Part shown: in pieces, positions 1-8,941 of the stretch
Layout: the number at the start of each line of letters is the position of its first letter
Position numbering within the stretch: position 1 is the stretch's first letter
Assembly: GCA_900472925.1 (NCBI GenBank)
Contig: UCJU01000002.1
Span: 124,001 to 188,000, forward strand
Source: Hyphomicrobiales bacterium
Lineage (GTDB): Bacteria > Pseudomonadota > Alphaproteobacteria > Rhizobiales > Rhizobiaceae
Direction: 5' to 3'
Length of the DNA stretch: 64,000 nt
The notes under the pieces: generated by a model
The model's input: only the letters and a program-made list of their open reading frames with translations
Told to the model about the DNA's origin: nothing
The model's database searches: none
Translations under genes and position numbers: made by a program

Positions 1-29
1 AGACGGTGAACGAAATCTTCGCTGGCTGA
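1..29 (+). CDS. C-terminal tail of an upstream gene (partial)
   Basis: The first 29 bases read as an open frame ending TVNEIFAG followed by a TGA at 27-29, 67 bases before the next gene on the same strand. Because the next gene is an orphan ABC-transporter ATPase, the tail most likely belongs to a permease of that transporter, but eight residues cannot show this. The gene continues beyond the left edge. Confidence 0.4.
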
Positions 30-96
30 CGTCTCGCGCGGGACTTGGCTCCCGCGCAGCATCAACGGCGCAAAGAGAAAGGACGACGCAAAGACG

Positions 97-1155
97 ATGT
101 CGGATATCCAATTGAAAAACCTCGTCAAATCCTATGGTGACAATGTCGCGGTCGCAGGCATTGATCTTCACATAGAGCAGGGCGAATTCTTCTCGCTGCT
201 GGGGCCATCGGGCTGCGGCAAATCCACGACCTTGCGCATGATTGCCGGTTTCATACGTCCGACCTCGGGACAGATCGTGATTGGATCGGATGACGTCACG
301 TCGCTGCCGCCGGAAAAAAGAGATATCGGCTTCGTCTTCCAGAATTACGCAATTTTTCCGCATATGAATGTCGCGGAGAATATCGCCTTCGGCTTGAAGC
401 TGCGCAAGAAATCCAGAGAAGAGATCGACCGGGCGGTGACTGCCGCATTACGGCAGGTCGGTCTTGCAGGCTACGGCGACCGTTATCAGCGCCAGCTCTC
501 CGGCGGCGAACAGCAGCGCGTGGCGCTCGCCCGTGTGCTGGTGACCGAACCACGCATTCTGCTTCTGGACGAGCCCTTGTCTGCGCTCGACAAGTCGCTG
601 CGCGAGGAAATGAAATACTGGATCAAGGACCTGCAAAAGAAGCTCGGCATCACCACCGTTTACGTCACTCATGACCAGGACGAGGCGTTGACCATGTCGG
701 ATCGCATCGGCGTGATGCAGAAGGCAAAGGTCGAGCAGGTAGGGACGCCGGAAGAAATATACGAGCGGCCGAAAACCCTGTTCGTTACTTCCTTCATCGG
801 CCAGTCCAACGTCATCGATGCCACGGTTCTGGGGCGTGACGGCAACAGGCTTTCGGTGAGCTTCGGCGGCGCGACCGCGCTGACGAGGCTTCCACCGGAG
901 AATTTTGCCGAGGGCAAGGCCGTCAAGCTGGTGGTCCGTCCGGAAAATATCATCATCGGCAAGGCCGGTACCGGCCTTGCAGCCACCGTCATTTCGAAGA
1001 CCTATCAGGGCGCGCTTGTCCGCTACCACCTTTCGGTCGGCGGGCAGAATGTGGTCGCCGAGCAGCAGAACCAGTCCCATATCGAACGCTTGTCCCTCGG
1101 TCAGGTGATCGGCGTGACGTGGGACCCGGAACGATCCGAAGTGCTGGTTGCCTGA
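97..1155 (+). CDS. ABC transporter ATP-binding protein, PotA/FbpC/UgpC-like
   Basis: 352-residue importer ATPase that would drive uptake through inner-membrane permeases. Seen: Walker [10 protein letters not shown] at residues 36-44, signature LSGGEQQR from about 134, Walker B ILLLDEP at 154-160, a following THDQDEA switch region, and a C-terminal part of about 110 residues with a TOBE-like VRPENI motif, as in spermidine/putrescine, iron and sugar importers. Its permeases and binding protein are not in the window and presumably lie upstream. It is followed after 112 bases by a hydantoinase-like gene on the same strand, so the cargo may be a hydantoin- or amide-like nitrogen compound (inference). 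The substrate cannot be read from the ATPase. Confidence 0.9.
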   Translation: MSDIQLKNLVKSYGDNVAVAGIDLHIEQGEFFSLLGPSGCGKSTTLRMIAGFIRPTSGQIVIGSDDVTSLPPEKRDIGFVFQNYAIFPHMNVAENIAFGLKLRKKSREEIDRAVTAALRQVGLAGYGDRYQRQLSGGEQQRVALARVLVTEPRILLLDEPLSALDKSLREEMKYWIKDLQKKLGITTVYVTHDQDEALTMSDRIGVMQKAKVEQVGTPEEIYERPKTLFVTSFIGQSNVIDATVLGRDGNRLSVSFGGATALTRLPPENFAEGKAVKLVVRPENIIIGKAGTGLAATVISKTYQGALVRYHLSVGGQNVVAEQQNQSHIERLSLGQVIGVTWDPERSEVLVA

Positions 1156-1267
1156 GCCTCAACGCCCGGGAAAAGACACCGCAGGAAGAACAAAATCGGG
1201 AACGGATGCACTGTGTCGCATTGCGCAACGCAGACAGCCTTCCCTTGTCAATCGACAGGAGAAAGAC

Positions 1268-2809
1268 ATGCGTATTGGCATTGATGTGGGCGGAACGAAT
1301 ACCGATGCCGCCCTGATGGATGGCGCTTCGGTCATCGGCGCCTGCAAAAGCCCGACAACGGCAGATGTCGGCTCTGGGATTGTGGCCGTGCTCAAAAAGC
1401 TTCTTGGCATGACAGACGTTTCCGTTTCGCAAATCCAGGCAGTGATGATCGGCACCACCCATTTCACCAATGCTGTGGTGGAGCGCAAGCGTCTTCTCGA
1501 AGTGGCCGCCATCCGCCTTGGCCTGCCGGCCACCAAGGGCCTGCCACCTTTGACGGACTGGCCGAGGGATCTTGCCGACACGCTCGGCCGCCACACCTTC
1601 ATGCTGCGCGGTGGTCACGAATTCGATGGGCGCACCATCGCGCCGCTCGACGAGAAAGCGCTGATCGAGGTTGCCGCAACCGTGCGCGAACGCGGCCTGA
1701 AGACGGCAGCGATCACCTCGGTTTTTTCACCGGTGACGCCGGAGATGGAATTGCGCGCGGCGGAAATCCTGCGCGACGCAGTGCCGGATATCGCCATTTC
1801 GCTCAGCCATGAAATCGGCAGGGTCGGTTTCCTCGAGCGCGAAAATGCCTCGATCATGAACGCCTCGCTCGCCGAGCTTTCGCGCAAGGTGGTGTCGTCC
1901 TTCCGCAGCGCGTTGAAGGAACTGGACATCAAGGCGCCCTTCTTTATCAGCCAGAACGACGGCACGCTGATGTCGCCCGATTATGTCGAACGATACCCCG
2001 TGCTGACCTTTGCATCCGGCCCGACCAACTCGATGCGCGGTGCTGCCATGCTCGCGGGCGTCAAGGAGGCGATGGTGGTGGATATCGGCGGCACGACCTC
2101 GGATGTTGGCATGCTGGTTCATGGCTTTCCGCGGGAATCGGCGGTCGCCGTCGATATCGGCGGTGTGCGGACCAATTTCCGCATGCCGGACGTGCTTGCC
2201 ATTGGTCTTGGCGGCGGATCCTTGGTGCGCGATGAAGGCGCGCGCATCGGTCCAGATTCCGTCGGATATGAGATCACCAGCAAGGCTCTGGTTTTCGGTG
2301 GAGATACGCTGACCACCACCGATATCGTTGTGGCCGCAGGGCTTGAGGATATCGGCGATCGGTCGCGCGTGGCCCACATTCCGGCAAAAACAATTGAGAC
2401 CGCGCTTGATACGTTGCACCGCATGGTGGATGAGGCGGTGGACCGCATGAAGACGAGCGCCGAACCTCTCCCCGTCATTCTGGTTGGCGGCGGCTCCATT
2501 CTGGTGTCACGCGACTTACCCTCGGCATCGAAAGTGTTGAGACCGGAAAATGCCTCCGTTGCAAACGCCATCGGTGCTGCCATTGCGCAGGTCGGCGGCG
2601 AGGTGGACCGCATCTTTTCGCTCGAGGGCACCTCACGCGACGCGGTTCTCGCAGGCGCAAAGGCCGAAGCGTCGGAACGCGCCATCAAGGCAGGAGCAAC
2701 ACCGGCCTCCGTCAAGATCATGGATATCGAGGAGGTGCCGCTTGCCTATCTGCCGGGCAGTGCCACCCGCATCCGCGTCAAGGCGGTCGGCGATCTCGTG
2801 ATCGGTTGA
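1268..2809 (+). CDS. Hydantoinase/oxoprolinase (HyuA) family protein, short form
   Basis: 513 residues. The frame is open from 1148, but the ATG at 1268 has AGGAG just upstream and begins with the family start MRIGIDVGGTNTDA, a phosphate-binding loop of the actin-like ATPase fold. A second such loop is visible further on (VVDIGGTTSDVG). HyuA proteins couple ATP hydrolysis to opening of hydantoin or oxoproline rings; classical HyuA is near 690 residues, so this is the shorter type that accompanies DUF917 proteins. No HyuB partner follows; instead two DUF917 genes follow after 10 bases. Substrate specificity is unknown, and a hydantoin, thiohydantoin or related cyclic amide is only inferred. 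Confidence 0.85.
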   Translation: MRIGIDVGGTNTDAALMDGASVIGACKSPTTADVGSGIVAVLKKLLGMTDVSVSQIQAVMIGTTHFTNAVVERKRLLEVAAIRLGLPATKGLPPLTDWPRDLADTLGRHTFMLRGGHEFDGRTIAPLDEKALIEVAATVRERGLKTAAITSVFSPVTPEMELRAAEILRDAVPDIAISLSHEIGRVGFLERENASIMNASLAELSRKVVSSFRSALKELDIKAPFFISQNDGTLMSPDYVERYPVLTFASGPTNSMRGAAMLAGVKEAMVVDIGGTTSDVGMLVHGFPRESAVAVDIGGVRTNFRMPDVLAIGLGGGSLVRDEGARIGPDSVGYEITSKALVFGGDTLTTTDIVVAAGLEDIGDRSRVAHIPAKTIETALDTLHRMVDEAVDRMKTSAEPLPVILVGGGSILVSRDLPSASKVLRPENASVANAIGAAIAQVGGEVDRIFSLEGTSRDAVLAGAKAEASERAIKAGATPASVKIMDIEEVPLAYLPGSATRIRVKAVGDLVIG

Positions 2810-2819
2810 GGATAGGATA

Positions 2820-3908
2820 ATGAAACTCACACGTGAACATCTCGCCGACCTGGCCGTTGGCGCTGCATTTCTGGGAACCGGCGGCGGTGGCGATCCCTAT
2901 GTCGGACGGCTCATGGTGCAGCAGGCCCTCGATGAAGGCTGCGAGGTCGAGCTGATCGACCCGAAAGACGTATCGGACGACAGCCTTGTCATTCCGACCG
3001 CCATGATGGGTGCGCCGACGGTGCTTGTCGAAAAAATACCGTCCGGTGACGAAGCGATATTTTCGCTCAAACGCCTGGAGAAACGCTTGGGCAGAAAAGC
3101 CGACTACACAATGCCAATTGAAATCGGCGGCATCAATTCCACCATTCCGCTCGTCGTCGGTGCACGTCTTGGATTGCCCATCGTTGATGCCGACGGCATG
3201 GGCCGCGCCTTTCCGTTCCTCGAAATGGAAACCTTCGGTGTGTACGGCATTTCCGGCTCTCCCATGGCGGTCAGCAACGAATGGGGCGATTGCGCACTTA
3301 TTGAGGCGGTCGACAACAAGCAGATGGAATGGTTGTCGCGGGCGGTTGCCATCCGCATGGGGGGATGCGCCTATATCGCAGAATACGCGATGAGCGGCGC
3401 CGATGTGAAGCGCACCGCTATTCCCAACACTCTGACGCTCGCCATCCGTATTGGCGAGGTTCTGCGCAAGGCACAGCAAAACCACGTCAATCCCATCGAA
3501 GCACTGCTGGGCTTTCTGCCGTCCACACTTTACCGCTATGGCCGCATCATCTTCCAGGGAAAGATCGTCGACGTAATGCGCGAGACAAAGGCGGGCTTCA
3601 CCATGGGCTGCGCCCGGATCGACGGGCTGGCGCCTTTCACCTCGCAGATGGAAATCGAAATCCAGAACGAGAACCTGATCGCGCGCCAGGACGGAAAGGT
3701 CAGAGCGATTGTCCCGGACCTGATCTCGATCATGAATACCGAAACGGCAGAGCCCATCACAAGCGAAAACTTGAGATACGGGCAGCGCGTTACCGTGGTT
3801 GCCGTCTCGGTGCCCGAAATCATGCGCACGCCGGAAGCCCTGAATGTCTTCGGTCCCGCCTGCTTCGGGCTGAAGGAACCTTTCACCTCCATCGAGGAGA
3901 TCGACTGA
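2820..3908 (+). CDS. DUF917 family protein, first copy (S-methyl-thiohydantoin desulfurase-like domain)
   Basis: 362 residues, beginning MKLTREHLADLAVGAAFLGTGGGGDPY; the glycine-rich GTGGGGDPY segment is typical of DUF917. The family has been renamed after an S-methyl-thiohydantoin desulfurase and usually sits beside HyuA-like proteins. Other strongly conserved stretches are IEIGGINS, DADGMGRAFP and the C-terminal RTPEALNVFGP. No signal peptide or membrane segment. The gene starts 10 bases after the HyuA-like gene and ends one base before a paralogue of identical length, so the three are certainly one transcription unit. A direct role in cyclic-amide breakdown is inferred from context. Confidence 0.85.
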   Translation: MKLTREHLADLAVGAAFLGTGGGGDPYVGRLMVQQALDEGCEVELIDPKDVSDDSLVIPTAMMGAPTVLVEKIPSGDEAIFSLKRLEKRLGRKADYTMPIEIGGINSTIPLVVGARLGLPIVDADGMGRAFPFLEMETFGVYGISGSPMAVSNEWGDCALIEAVDNKQMEWLSRAVAIRMGGCAYIAEYAMSGADVKRTAIPNTLTLAIRIGEVLRKAQQNHVNPIEALLGFLPSTLYRYGRIIFQGKIVDVMRETKAGFTMGCARIDGLAPFTSQMEIEIQNENLIARQDGKVRAIVPDLISIMNTETAEPITSENLRYGQRVTVVAVSVPEIMRTPEALNVFGPACFGLKEPFTSIEEID

Positions 3909-3909
3909 C

Positions 3910-4998
3910 ATGGCAATCATCACGGATGAGGATATCGACGATCTGGCCGTGGGCGCGGCTGTTCTTGGAACCGGCGGCGGTGGCGATCCCTATATCGGCA
4001 AGCTTCTCGCCAAGGCGGCGATCGAAAAATATGGACCTGTGGAGTTGATTGCGCTCGATGCGGTACCGGATACGGCTGCCGTCGTTGCCTGCGGCGCTAT
4101 GGGCGCTCCCACCATTCTGATTGAAAAGATACCTTCCGGCGAAGAGGGCGACTTGGCGCTGGCGACCTATGAAGACCACACCGGCATCGATGTCGGCGCC
4201 ATCATTCCTTTCGAGGCGGGCGGCATCAACTCCATGATCCCTATCGTCATGGCGGCTAAAAAGCGTGTACCAGTGATCGATGCGGATGGCATGGGACGGG
4301 CTTTCCCGAAGCTCGAAATGGAAACTTTCAACGTCTACGGCGTGCCCGTCAGCCCTGTCGCCGTCGCCGACGAGCGCGGAAACCGCGTCCTGATCGAGAC
4401 CGAAGATGCGGCAAAGGCGGAATGGCTCGCCCGTGGCGTGACGATCCGCATGGGCGGGCAGGCCTATATCGTCAATTACGGCATGGATGGTGCAACGGTC
4501 AAACGCGTCTCTGTCCCCGCCACCATGTCGCTTGCCATCGGCATTGGTCGAACCTTGCGTAAGGCCGCCGCCAATCATGTTGACCCGGTTAAGGCGCTTG
4601 TCGATTTTTTTGCCGGTACGCATTACGGCCATGCGGAAATCATCACCTCCGGCAAGGTTTCCGATGTCGCCCGTAAGGAGCAAAACGGCTGGTCGGTGGG
4701 GATTGCCACAATCGAGCCTTTCGATACTTCAAAGCCCAGCGTCAAAATCCGCATCCAGAATGAAAATCTTGTCGCCGAAGACGAAAGCGGACGTGTGCTT
4801 GCCGTCGTTCCCGATCTCATCACCATTCTCGACATCGACACGGCCGAAGCGATCACGACCGAGAGGCTGCGTTATGGCCAGCGGGTAAACGTGCTTGCCG
4901 TGCGGGTGCCGCCGATCATGCGCACACCCGAAGCCCTTGCCGTCTTTGGCCCCGCCGCGTTCGGCCTGCCGCATGCCTATAAGCCACTCGGCTCTTGA
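3910..4998 (+). CDS. DUF917 family protein, second copy
   Basis: 362 residues, the same length as the preceding gene and clearly its paralogue: GTGGGGDPYIG near the start, EAGGINSMIP, DADGMGRAFPKLEMETF and RTPEALAVFGPAAFG near the end are shared. A GAGGAG ribosome site lies inside the end of the previous gene, giving a one-base gap and probable translational coupling. Equal lengths suggest either a heteromeric enzyme or two specificities after duplication. The chemistry of this copy is unknown. A LuxR-type regulator follows on the same strand after 75 bases. Confidence 0.85.
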   Translation: MAIITDEDIDDLAVGAAVLGTGGGGDPYIGKLLAKAAIEKYGPVELIALDAVPDTAAVVACGAMGAPTILIEKIPSGEEGDLALATYEDHTGIDVGAIIPFEAGGINSMIPIVMAAKKRVPVIDADGMGRAFPKLEMETFNVYGVPVSPVAVADERGNRVLIETEDAAKAEWLARGVTIRMGGQAYIVNYGMDGATVKRVSVPATMSLAIGIGRTLRKAAANHVDPVKALVDFFAGTHYGHAEIITSGKVSDVARKEQNGWSVGIATIEPFDTSKPSVKIRIQNENLVAEDESGRVLAVVPDLITILDIDTAEAITTERLRYGQRVNVLAVRVPPIMRTPEALAVFGPAAFGLPHAYKPLGS

Positions 4999-5073
4999 CG
5001 AATGAAACACATCTTGTCCTCATAGGACCCCGATCCTTCGGCACGTTATTCCAGCGTGCGGAAGGGCTAGGAA

Positions 5074-7839
5074 ATGGTCAGCGACGAAAGAGGACCGATG
5101 CCGAGCCGCATCCTGCGTGACAGACAGCCGCATGCGATCAAGACCTTCACCGGTGCCGCCATGCGTTTCAGCCCTCCACGCATGCTGTTCTCAGCCATTG
5201 AGAGGCCGTATCTCCTGTCGAAACTGGCGGAAGGGCTTTCACGGCAGATCGTCGTACTGCGCGCGCCGCCCGGCTTTGGCAAGACAGCGCTGATGAAGGT
5301 GGGCTATGAGCGTCTGATCGACGGCACGCTCACCCTGCCCGGCACCGGCCCTGCTGCCATTTCCCATTGCTCCTGGATCAATGCCTCCGGCACGCTCGAG
5401 CCCGAGCATTTCATCAGCGAGTTGCGCCAGTCGCTCGGCCTCCCGGTGGCGGCAGGCATGCCGGATGTGCTGACGGACACAATGGAAGCTCTGGCTCAGC
5501 GGGATGGCCTCACCATTCTCTTTATCGACAATATCGACGCGATAGAGACGGATGGTCAGAACCGGCTTCTGGAGCGGCTCATTGTGTCGGCACCGGACAA
5601 GCTGCGCATCGCCTGCTCGACCTGCTCTCCGGCAAAACTGCCCTTCGCCCGGCTTAAAGCGCGCGGCGTTTTGATGGAGGTCAACGCGCGCGAACTGGAA
5701 TTCGCGCGATCCGATGTCAGGCGGCTTTTGTTGCGCAGCACGACGCCTGCGCTCGTCGATCCGTTGATGGAAGTGACGCATGGCTGGCCGGCACTGGTGC
5801 AGCTCGCCGCCGCCATTCTGACGGGTAGCGCAACCGAGGACGAGCGCCGCGCGCTTCTCTCCAGCATGCATCCCGATCTAATTTCCTATGTCCGCGAGAC
5901 CATCGTCAATCAGCTCTCTCCAACACTGCTTGCTACTCTACACAAACTGACACCCTTTTCCGAGTTTCGCTTCGATCTCGCTTGCGAGCTCGGTCTGCCC
6001 GCCCTGCCGGAACAGGATCTGGCGCAGCTTGAGGCTTTACATCCCATCATCGAATGCGGAGCGAACGGCTGGTTTTCCCTCCACCCGGCATTGCGCGCCT
6101 GCCTGGAACGCGACACCGCCTTTGTCTCCGGCACGGAAAAGAAAGCGCTCTATCGTGATGCGGCGCTGTGGTTTGCGTCCCGTGGGGATCTGGAGCGGGC
6201 CGTCTCCCATGCCGCGCTTTGCGGCGATTTTCATCTCGCCGAAGAAATCATTGGCAAGGCTGGAGGCGTCGACATTTTCCTGCGGGCAGGCCATCAGGTG
6301 CTGGAGCATCTGATTGATAATTTTCCACCCGACATCCTCCATGCATCGCCCGGCCTTATGGTCTGTTATGCCGTGGTGCTCTCCAAGCGCGGCAATGCCG
6401 CAGCCGGGCGCGAGCGGCTCGACACCCTGAAAGAAAACGATCAATGGTCCGATGCCGCACTTGCTGCCGTCGATCATAGCGTCCTTGACCATATCGACAG
6501 CCTCATCGACGTTTATGAAGACCGCCGCATGAGCACTGCCCAGGCGCAGCGGCTTGAACGGGCCGCCGCCGCACTGCCGCCGCATGCCACCTGGGAACTC
6601 GCGTGGCTCTTCAATCACCTCTGCATTATTTACACCCGTACGGGACAGCTTGAGGAAGCACAGCGAGCGGCGTTGAAGGCGCTCGGATATTATCGCGAAG
6701 AGAAAACGGCCTATGCCCAGGTTTTCATGCTCATCCATCTCGGCCTCGTCAGCGCGCTGACCGGGGAATTTTCTGCTGCCCTGCAGTTTTGCCGTGAGGC
6801 CGAGGAGCTGGTGGAACGGGTGCACTGGACGGATCGAAACCTGCTCGCCATTGTCCGCCTTGCAACAGCAGATGTACTCTATCAGCAGGGTGAGGTGCTC
6901 CATGTCGAGCAAATCCTGACAGACTGCCTTGAACCGCTCATCCGAGGGGAAAGTTGGGTCGACGTGTTCACGCGGCTGTTCTGTCTACTGGCCCGTAGCC
7001 GCCTTCGGATCAGCGGCTTCGATGCTGCGGCTGCCGCACTGGACAAGGCCGAGGAAGTTGCAGTGGAGCGTAACCTGCCCCGTCTGAAGACAGCAACCGC
7101 AATCATGCGCATCGACCTGCTGGTGAGGGCCGGTATGATCGAATCCGCAACACAGATGGTGGAACGAGCCGAAACACTGAAGGATACCGGTGGGCAAGAC
7201 AACTGGACGTGGCGAGAGGCATATGATTTTGATCTTGCAACCGCCCGGCTCGCCCTTGCGCAGGGACATGTGCTGCAGGCACTGCAAACGCTGGAGCCCC
7301 TGATTCTTTCCGCCAAGGCATCTCACCGAGCCTATCATCGCATGCTGGCAGAGATCATGGCGGTACAGGCTTCATGGAAAACAGGCCGTCAGCAACAGGC
7401 CTTCGCGTATCTGCAATCGTCCATCGCCCTTGCGCGCGCTCACGAAGCCACGCAGCCCTTTATCGATGAGGGGCATGATCTGGCCACCACGTTGCGCGCC
7501 ATCGTGCGCCGGTTCGGGTTGAAGGTCTTCAGCCCGAACGCCGTGGAATTCATGAGCCGCATAGTCGGGCACGGCCTTGGTCGCCAGCCACGCGCGGTAG
7601 TAGCGCCAGACGGTAACCAAGATAGCGCAGCACATGTTACAGGCCTTCTGAGCGGACGGGAAACCACGGTGCTGAAACTTCTTGCCGAGGGTCGGACCAA
7701 CAAGGAAATGGCACGAGATCTCGGACTTTCAGAAGCAACGGTAAAATTCCACCTAAAGAATATCTATGCGAAGCTCGGCGTCAGCAGGCGCGGCATGGCA
7801 GTTTCTGTTAGCAAGCAGCTGAAGTTAACCGACCGCTAG
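5074..7839 (+). CDS. MalT-type LuxR family ATP-dependent transcriptional regulator
   Basis: 921 residues. Walker A APPGFGKT at residues 64-71 and a following LFIDNID Walker B-like segment mark an N-terminal STAND/NB-ARC-type ATPase; a long helical TPR-like middle follows; the last ~65 residues form a LuxR helix-turn-helix (LSGRETTVLKLLAEG, then NKEMARDLGLSEATVKFHLKNIYAKL). Such proteins are ligand-gated activators. It lies 75 bases after, and in line with, the hydantoinase-like operon, which it probably controls. Start choice is uncertain: ATG 5074 gives the longest form, but ATG 5098 has GAGGA close upstream and would remove eight residues. Confidence 0.88.
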   Translation: MVSDERGPMPSRILRDRQPHAIKTFTGAAMRFSPPRMLFSAIERPYLLSKLAEGLSRQIVVLRAPPGFGKTALMKVGYERLIDGTLTLPGTGPAAISHCSWINASGTLEPEHFISELRQSLGLPVAAGMPDVLTDTMEALAQRDGLTILFIDNIDAIETDGQNRLLERLIVSAPDKLRIACSTCSPAKLPFARLKARGVLMEVNARELEFARSDVRRLLLRSTTPALVDPLMEVTHGWPALVQLAAAILTGSATEDERRALLSSMHPDLISYVRETIVNQLSPTLLATLHKLTPFSEFRFDLACELGLPALPEQDLAQLEALHPIIECGANGWFSLHPALRACLERDTAFVSGTEKKALYRDAALWFASRGDLERAVSHAALCGDFHLAEEIIGKAGGVDIFLRAGHQVLEHLIDNFPPDILHASPGLMVCYAVVLSKRGNAAAGRERLDTLKENDQWSDAALAAVDHSVLDHIDSLIDVYEDRRMSTAQAQRLERAAAALPPHATWELAWLFNHLCIIYTRTGQLEEAQRAALKALGYYREEKTAYAQVFMLIHLGLVSALTGEFSAALQFCREAEELVERVHWTDRNLLAIVRLATADVLYQQGEVLHVEQILTDCLEPLIRGESWVDVFTRLFCLLARSRLRISGFDAAAAALDKAEEVAVERNLPRLKTATAIMRIDLLVRAGMIESATQMVERAETLKDTGGQDNWTWREAYDFDLATARLALAQGHVLQALQTLEPLILSAKASHRAYHRMLAEIMAVQASWKTGRQQQAFAYLQSSIALARAHEATQPFIDEGHDLATTLRAIVRRFGLKVFSPNAVEFMSRIVGHGLGRQPRAVVAPDGNQDSAAHVTGLLSGRETTVLKLLAEGRTNKEMARDLGLSEATVKFHLKNIYAKLGVSRRGMAVSVSKQLKLTDR

Positions 7840-7846
7840 TGTCTTT

Positions 7847-7868
7847 AAGCCTCGCCATTCTTAGGCTT
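7847..7868 (+). terminator. Weak hairpin after the LuxR gene
   Basis: AAGCCT and AGGCTT form a six-base stem with a ten-base loop, starting seven bases after the LuxR stop codon. No clear T run follows, so this is at best a weak terminator. Confidence 0.3.
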
Positions 7869-8120
7869 GGGAACCGTATTATTTCAAAACTAAGTGTCTA
7901 CCCAAATACCCGCCCGCACGTTTTCCTTATCAAGGTAGAGCATCCGGGACAGGCTGTGAGATTCTGTCGCCGGTTGATACCACGGCCAGCAACGGCAGGT
8001 TTCAAATAAAAAATGGCTAGACCAGGACAGAAGTAGCTCTGATTCAGGCACAATTCCCCGGCGTTATTAAAACGACCTATTCTCACCATGTTTTCAGGGG
8101 CAAGCAGACCGCTAAATAAT

Positions 8121-8131
8121 TGGTATGATCA
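8121..8131 (+). promoter_or_regulatory. Candidate FadR/LldR-type operator (TGGTATGATCA)
   Basis: Matches the TNGTNNNACNA pattern usually quoted for FCD-domain GntR regulators with one mismatch. It lies 64 bases before the regulator's start codon and resembles (8 of 11 bases) a perfect match in the promoter region of the lyase/importer locus at 11612. An autoregulatory site is inferred. Confidence 0.35.
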
Positions 8132-8138
8132 TTGCGCT

Positions 8139-8154
8139 TGATGAAAATTCATCA
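8139..8154 (+). promoter_or_regulatory. Perfect inverted repeat upstream of the GntR gene
   Basis: TGATGAA, two bases, TTCATCA: seven-base perfect arms, 41 bases before the regulator start codon. A dimeric regulator site is likely; whether it serves the GntR protein or another factor cannot be told. A longer outer pair (GTATGAT at 8123, ATCATAC at 8151) surrounds and overlaps it. Confidence 0.4.
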
Positions 8155-8194
8155 TACATATTTATGAGATTTATCCTTAGCGTTATCTCGATTT

Positions 8195-8941
8195 ATGGTG
8201 ACAAACGTGCCTGAAAAGCAAAAACGCAGCAAATCACCCGGGTCTCTGGTCACCAGAGTGAGTGCAAGCCTGAGGTATGCTATTGCGTCTGGCCAATACG
8301 GCCCCGGAGATCGGTTGCCAAGCGAGATTCAGATGACGGAAACGCATGGCGTCAGTCGCACCGTCGTTCGTGAGGCCGTCACGGCTTTGCGGTGTGACGG
8401 ATTGGTGGAAGTACGGCAGGGAGCCGGGATTTTCGTGCTCAGAACGGAAAAGGAAGGTTCACCGTTAAAGATCGATAGAGCGCGATTGTCCTCGGATCTC
8501 GAAGTGCTGGAAATTCGCACACCGCTCGAGATCGAGGCGGCGGGGCTTGCAGCCCTTCGCAGGTCACCGTCTCAGGAAGAGGCGATCTTCGAATGCCATG
8601 CGAGGGTGTTAGACTGTCTGGAGAACAACCAGTCCATCCGTGAGGCGGATCTGGCGCTGCATTTTGCGATTGCCGCGGCGACTAACAATCCGCTGTTCAC
8701 GCAATTTCTGGAACTGCATGGGCCCTCGGCTATTCCCCAGTCACGCTTCGTTCCCAAGCAGCAGGAGGTTGACCAAACCGCTTATCGCCGCCTGATCCAC
8801 AGAGAGCATGAGGCGATCATCGTTGCGATTTCAGACCGGGACGAGCAGGCGGCAAAGCTTGCCATGCAGGAGCATCTTCGCGGCAGCCAGCTTCGCTACC
8901 GTGAGATGATGCGGGATCTGCGCGGTATCGCCGCGAACTAG
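8195..8941 (+). CDS. FadR/GntR family transcriptional regulator with FCD domain
   Basis: 248 residues. An N-terminal winged helix-turn-helix (GDRLPSEIQMTETHGVSRTVVREAVTAL, about residues 35-70) is followed by an all-helical FCD ligand-binding domain with the expected acidic and histidine residues (IREADLALHFAIAAATNNPLF and HREHEAIIVAI). FCD regulators of this type commonly sense sugar acids or their breakdown products. It stands beside a heparinase-fold lyase and a GH88 hydrolase, so an uronate-derived ligand is a reasonable guess. No strong ribosome site precedes the ATG. The stop overlaps the stop of the convergent neighbour by four bases. Confidence 0.9.
   Translation: MVTNVPEKQKRSKSPGSLVTRVSASLRYAIASGQYGPGDRLPSEIQMTETHGVSRTVVREAVTALRCDGLVEVRQGAGIFVLRTEKEGSPLKIDRARLSSDLEVLEIRTPLEIEAAGLAALRRSPSQEEAIFECHARVLDCLENNQSIREADLALHFAIAAATNNPLFTQFLELHGPSAIPQSRFVPKQQEVDQTAYRRLIHREHEAIIVAISDRDEQAAKLAMQEHLRGSQLRYREMMRDLRGIAAN

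Larger units (their letters stand above)
7869..8194. other. Intergenic region upstream of the GntR regulator
   Basis: About 325 bases without a convincing gene. The last 80 bases are AT-rich and hold nested dyads listed separately (8121-8131 and 8139-8154), as well as a GTATGAT/ATCATAC pair at 8123-8129 and 8151-8157. This is the likely promoter and autoregulatory region of the following regulator. Nothing recognisable was seen between 7870 and 8110. Confidence 0.5.

Noticed and set aside
2778-3923. Long minus-strand open frame (381 codons) opposite the first DUF917 gene
   Set aside because: It is antisense to a clearly conserved gene, has low-complexity His/Arg-rich translation and no family motif; typical of high-GC codon bias.
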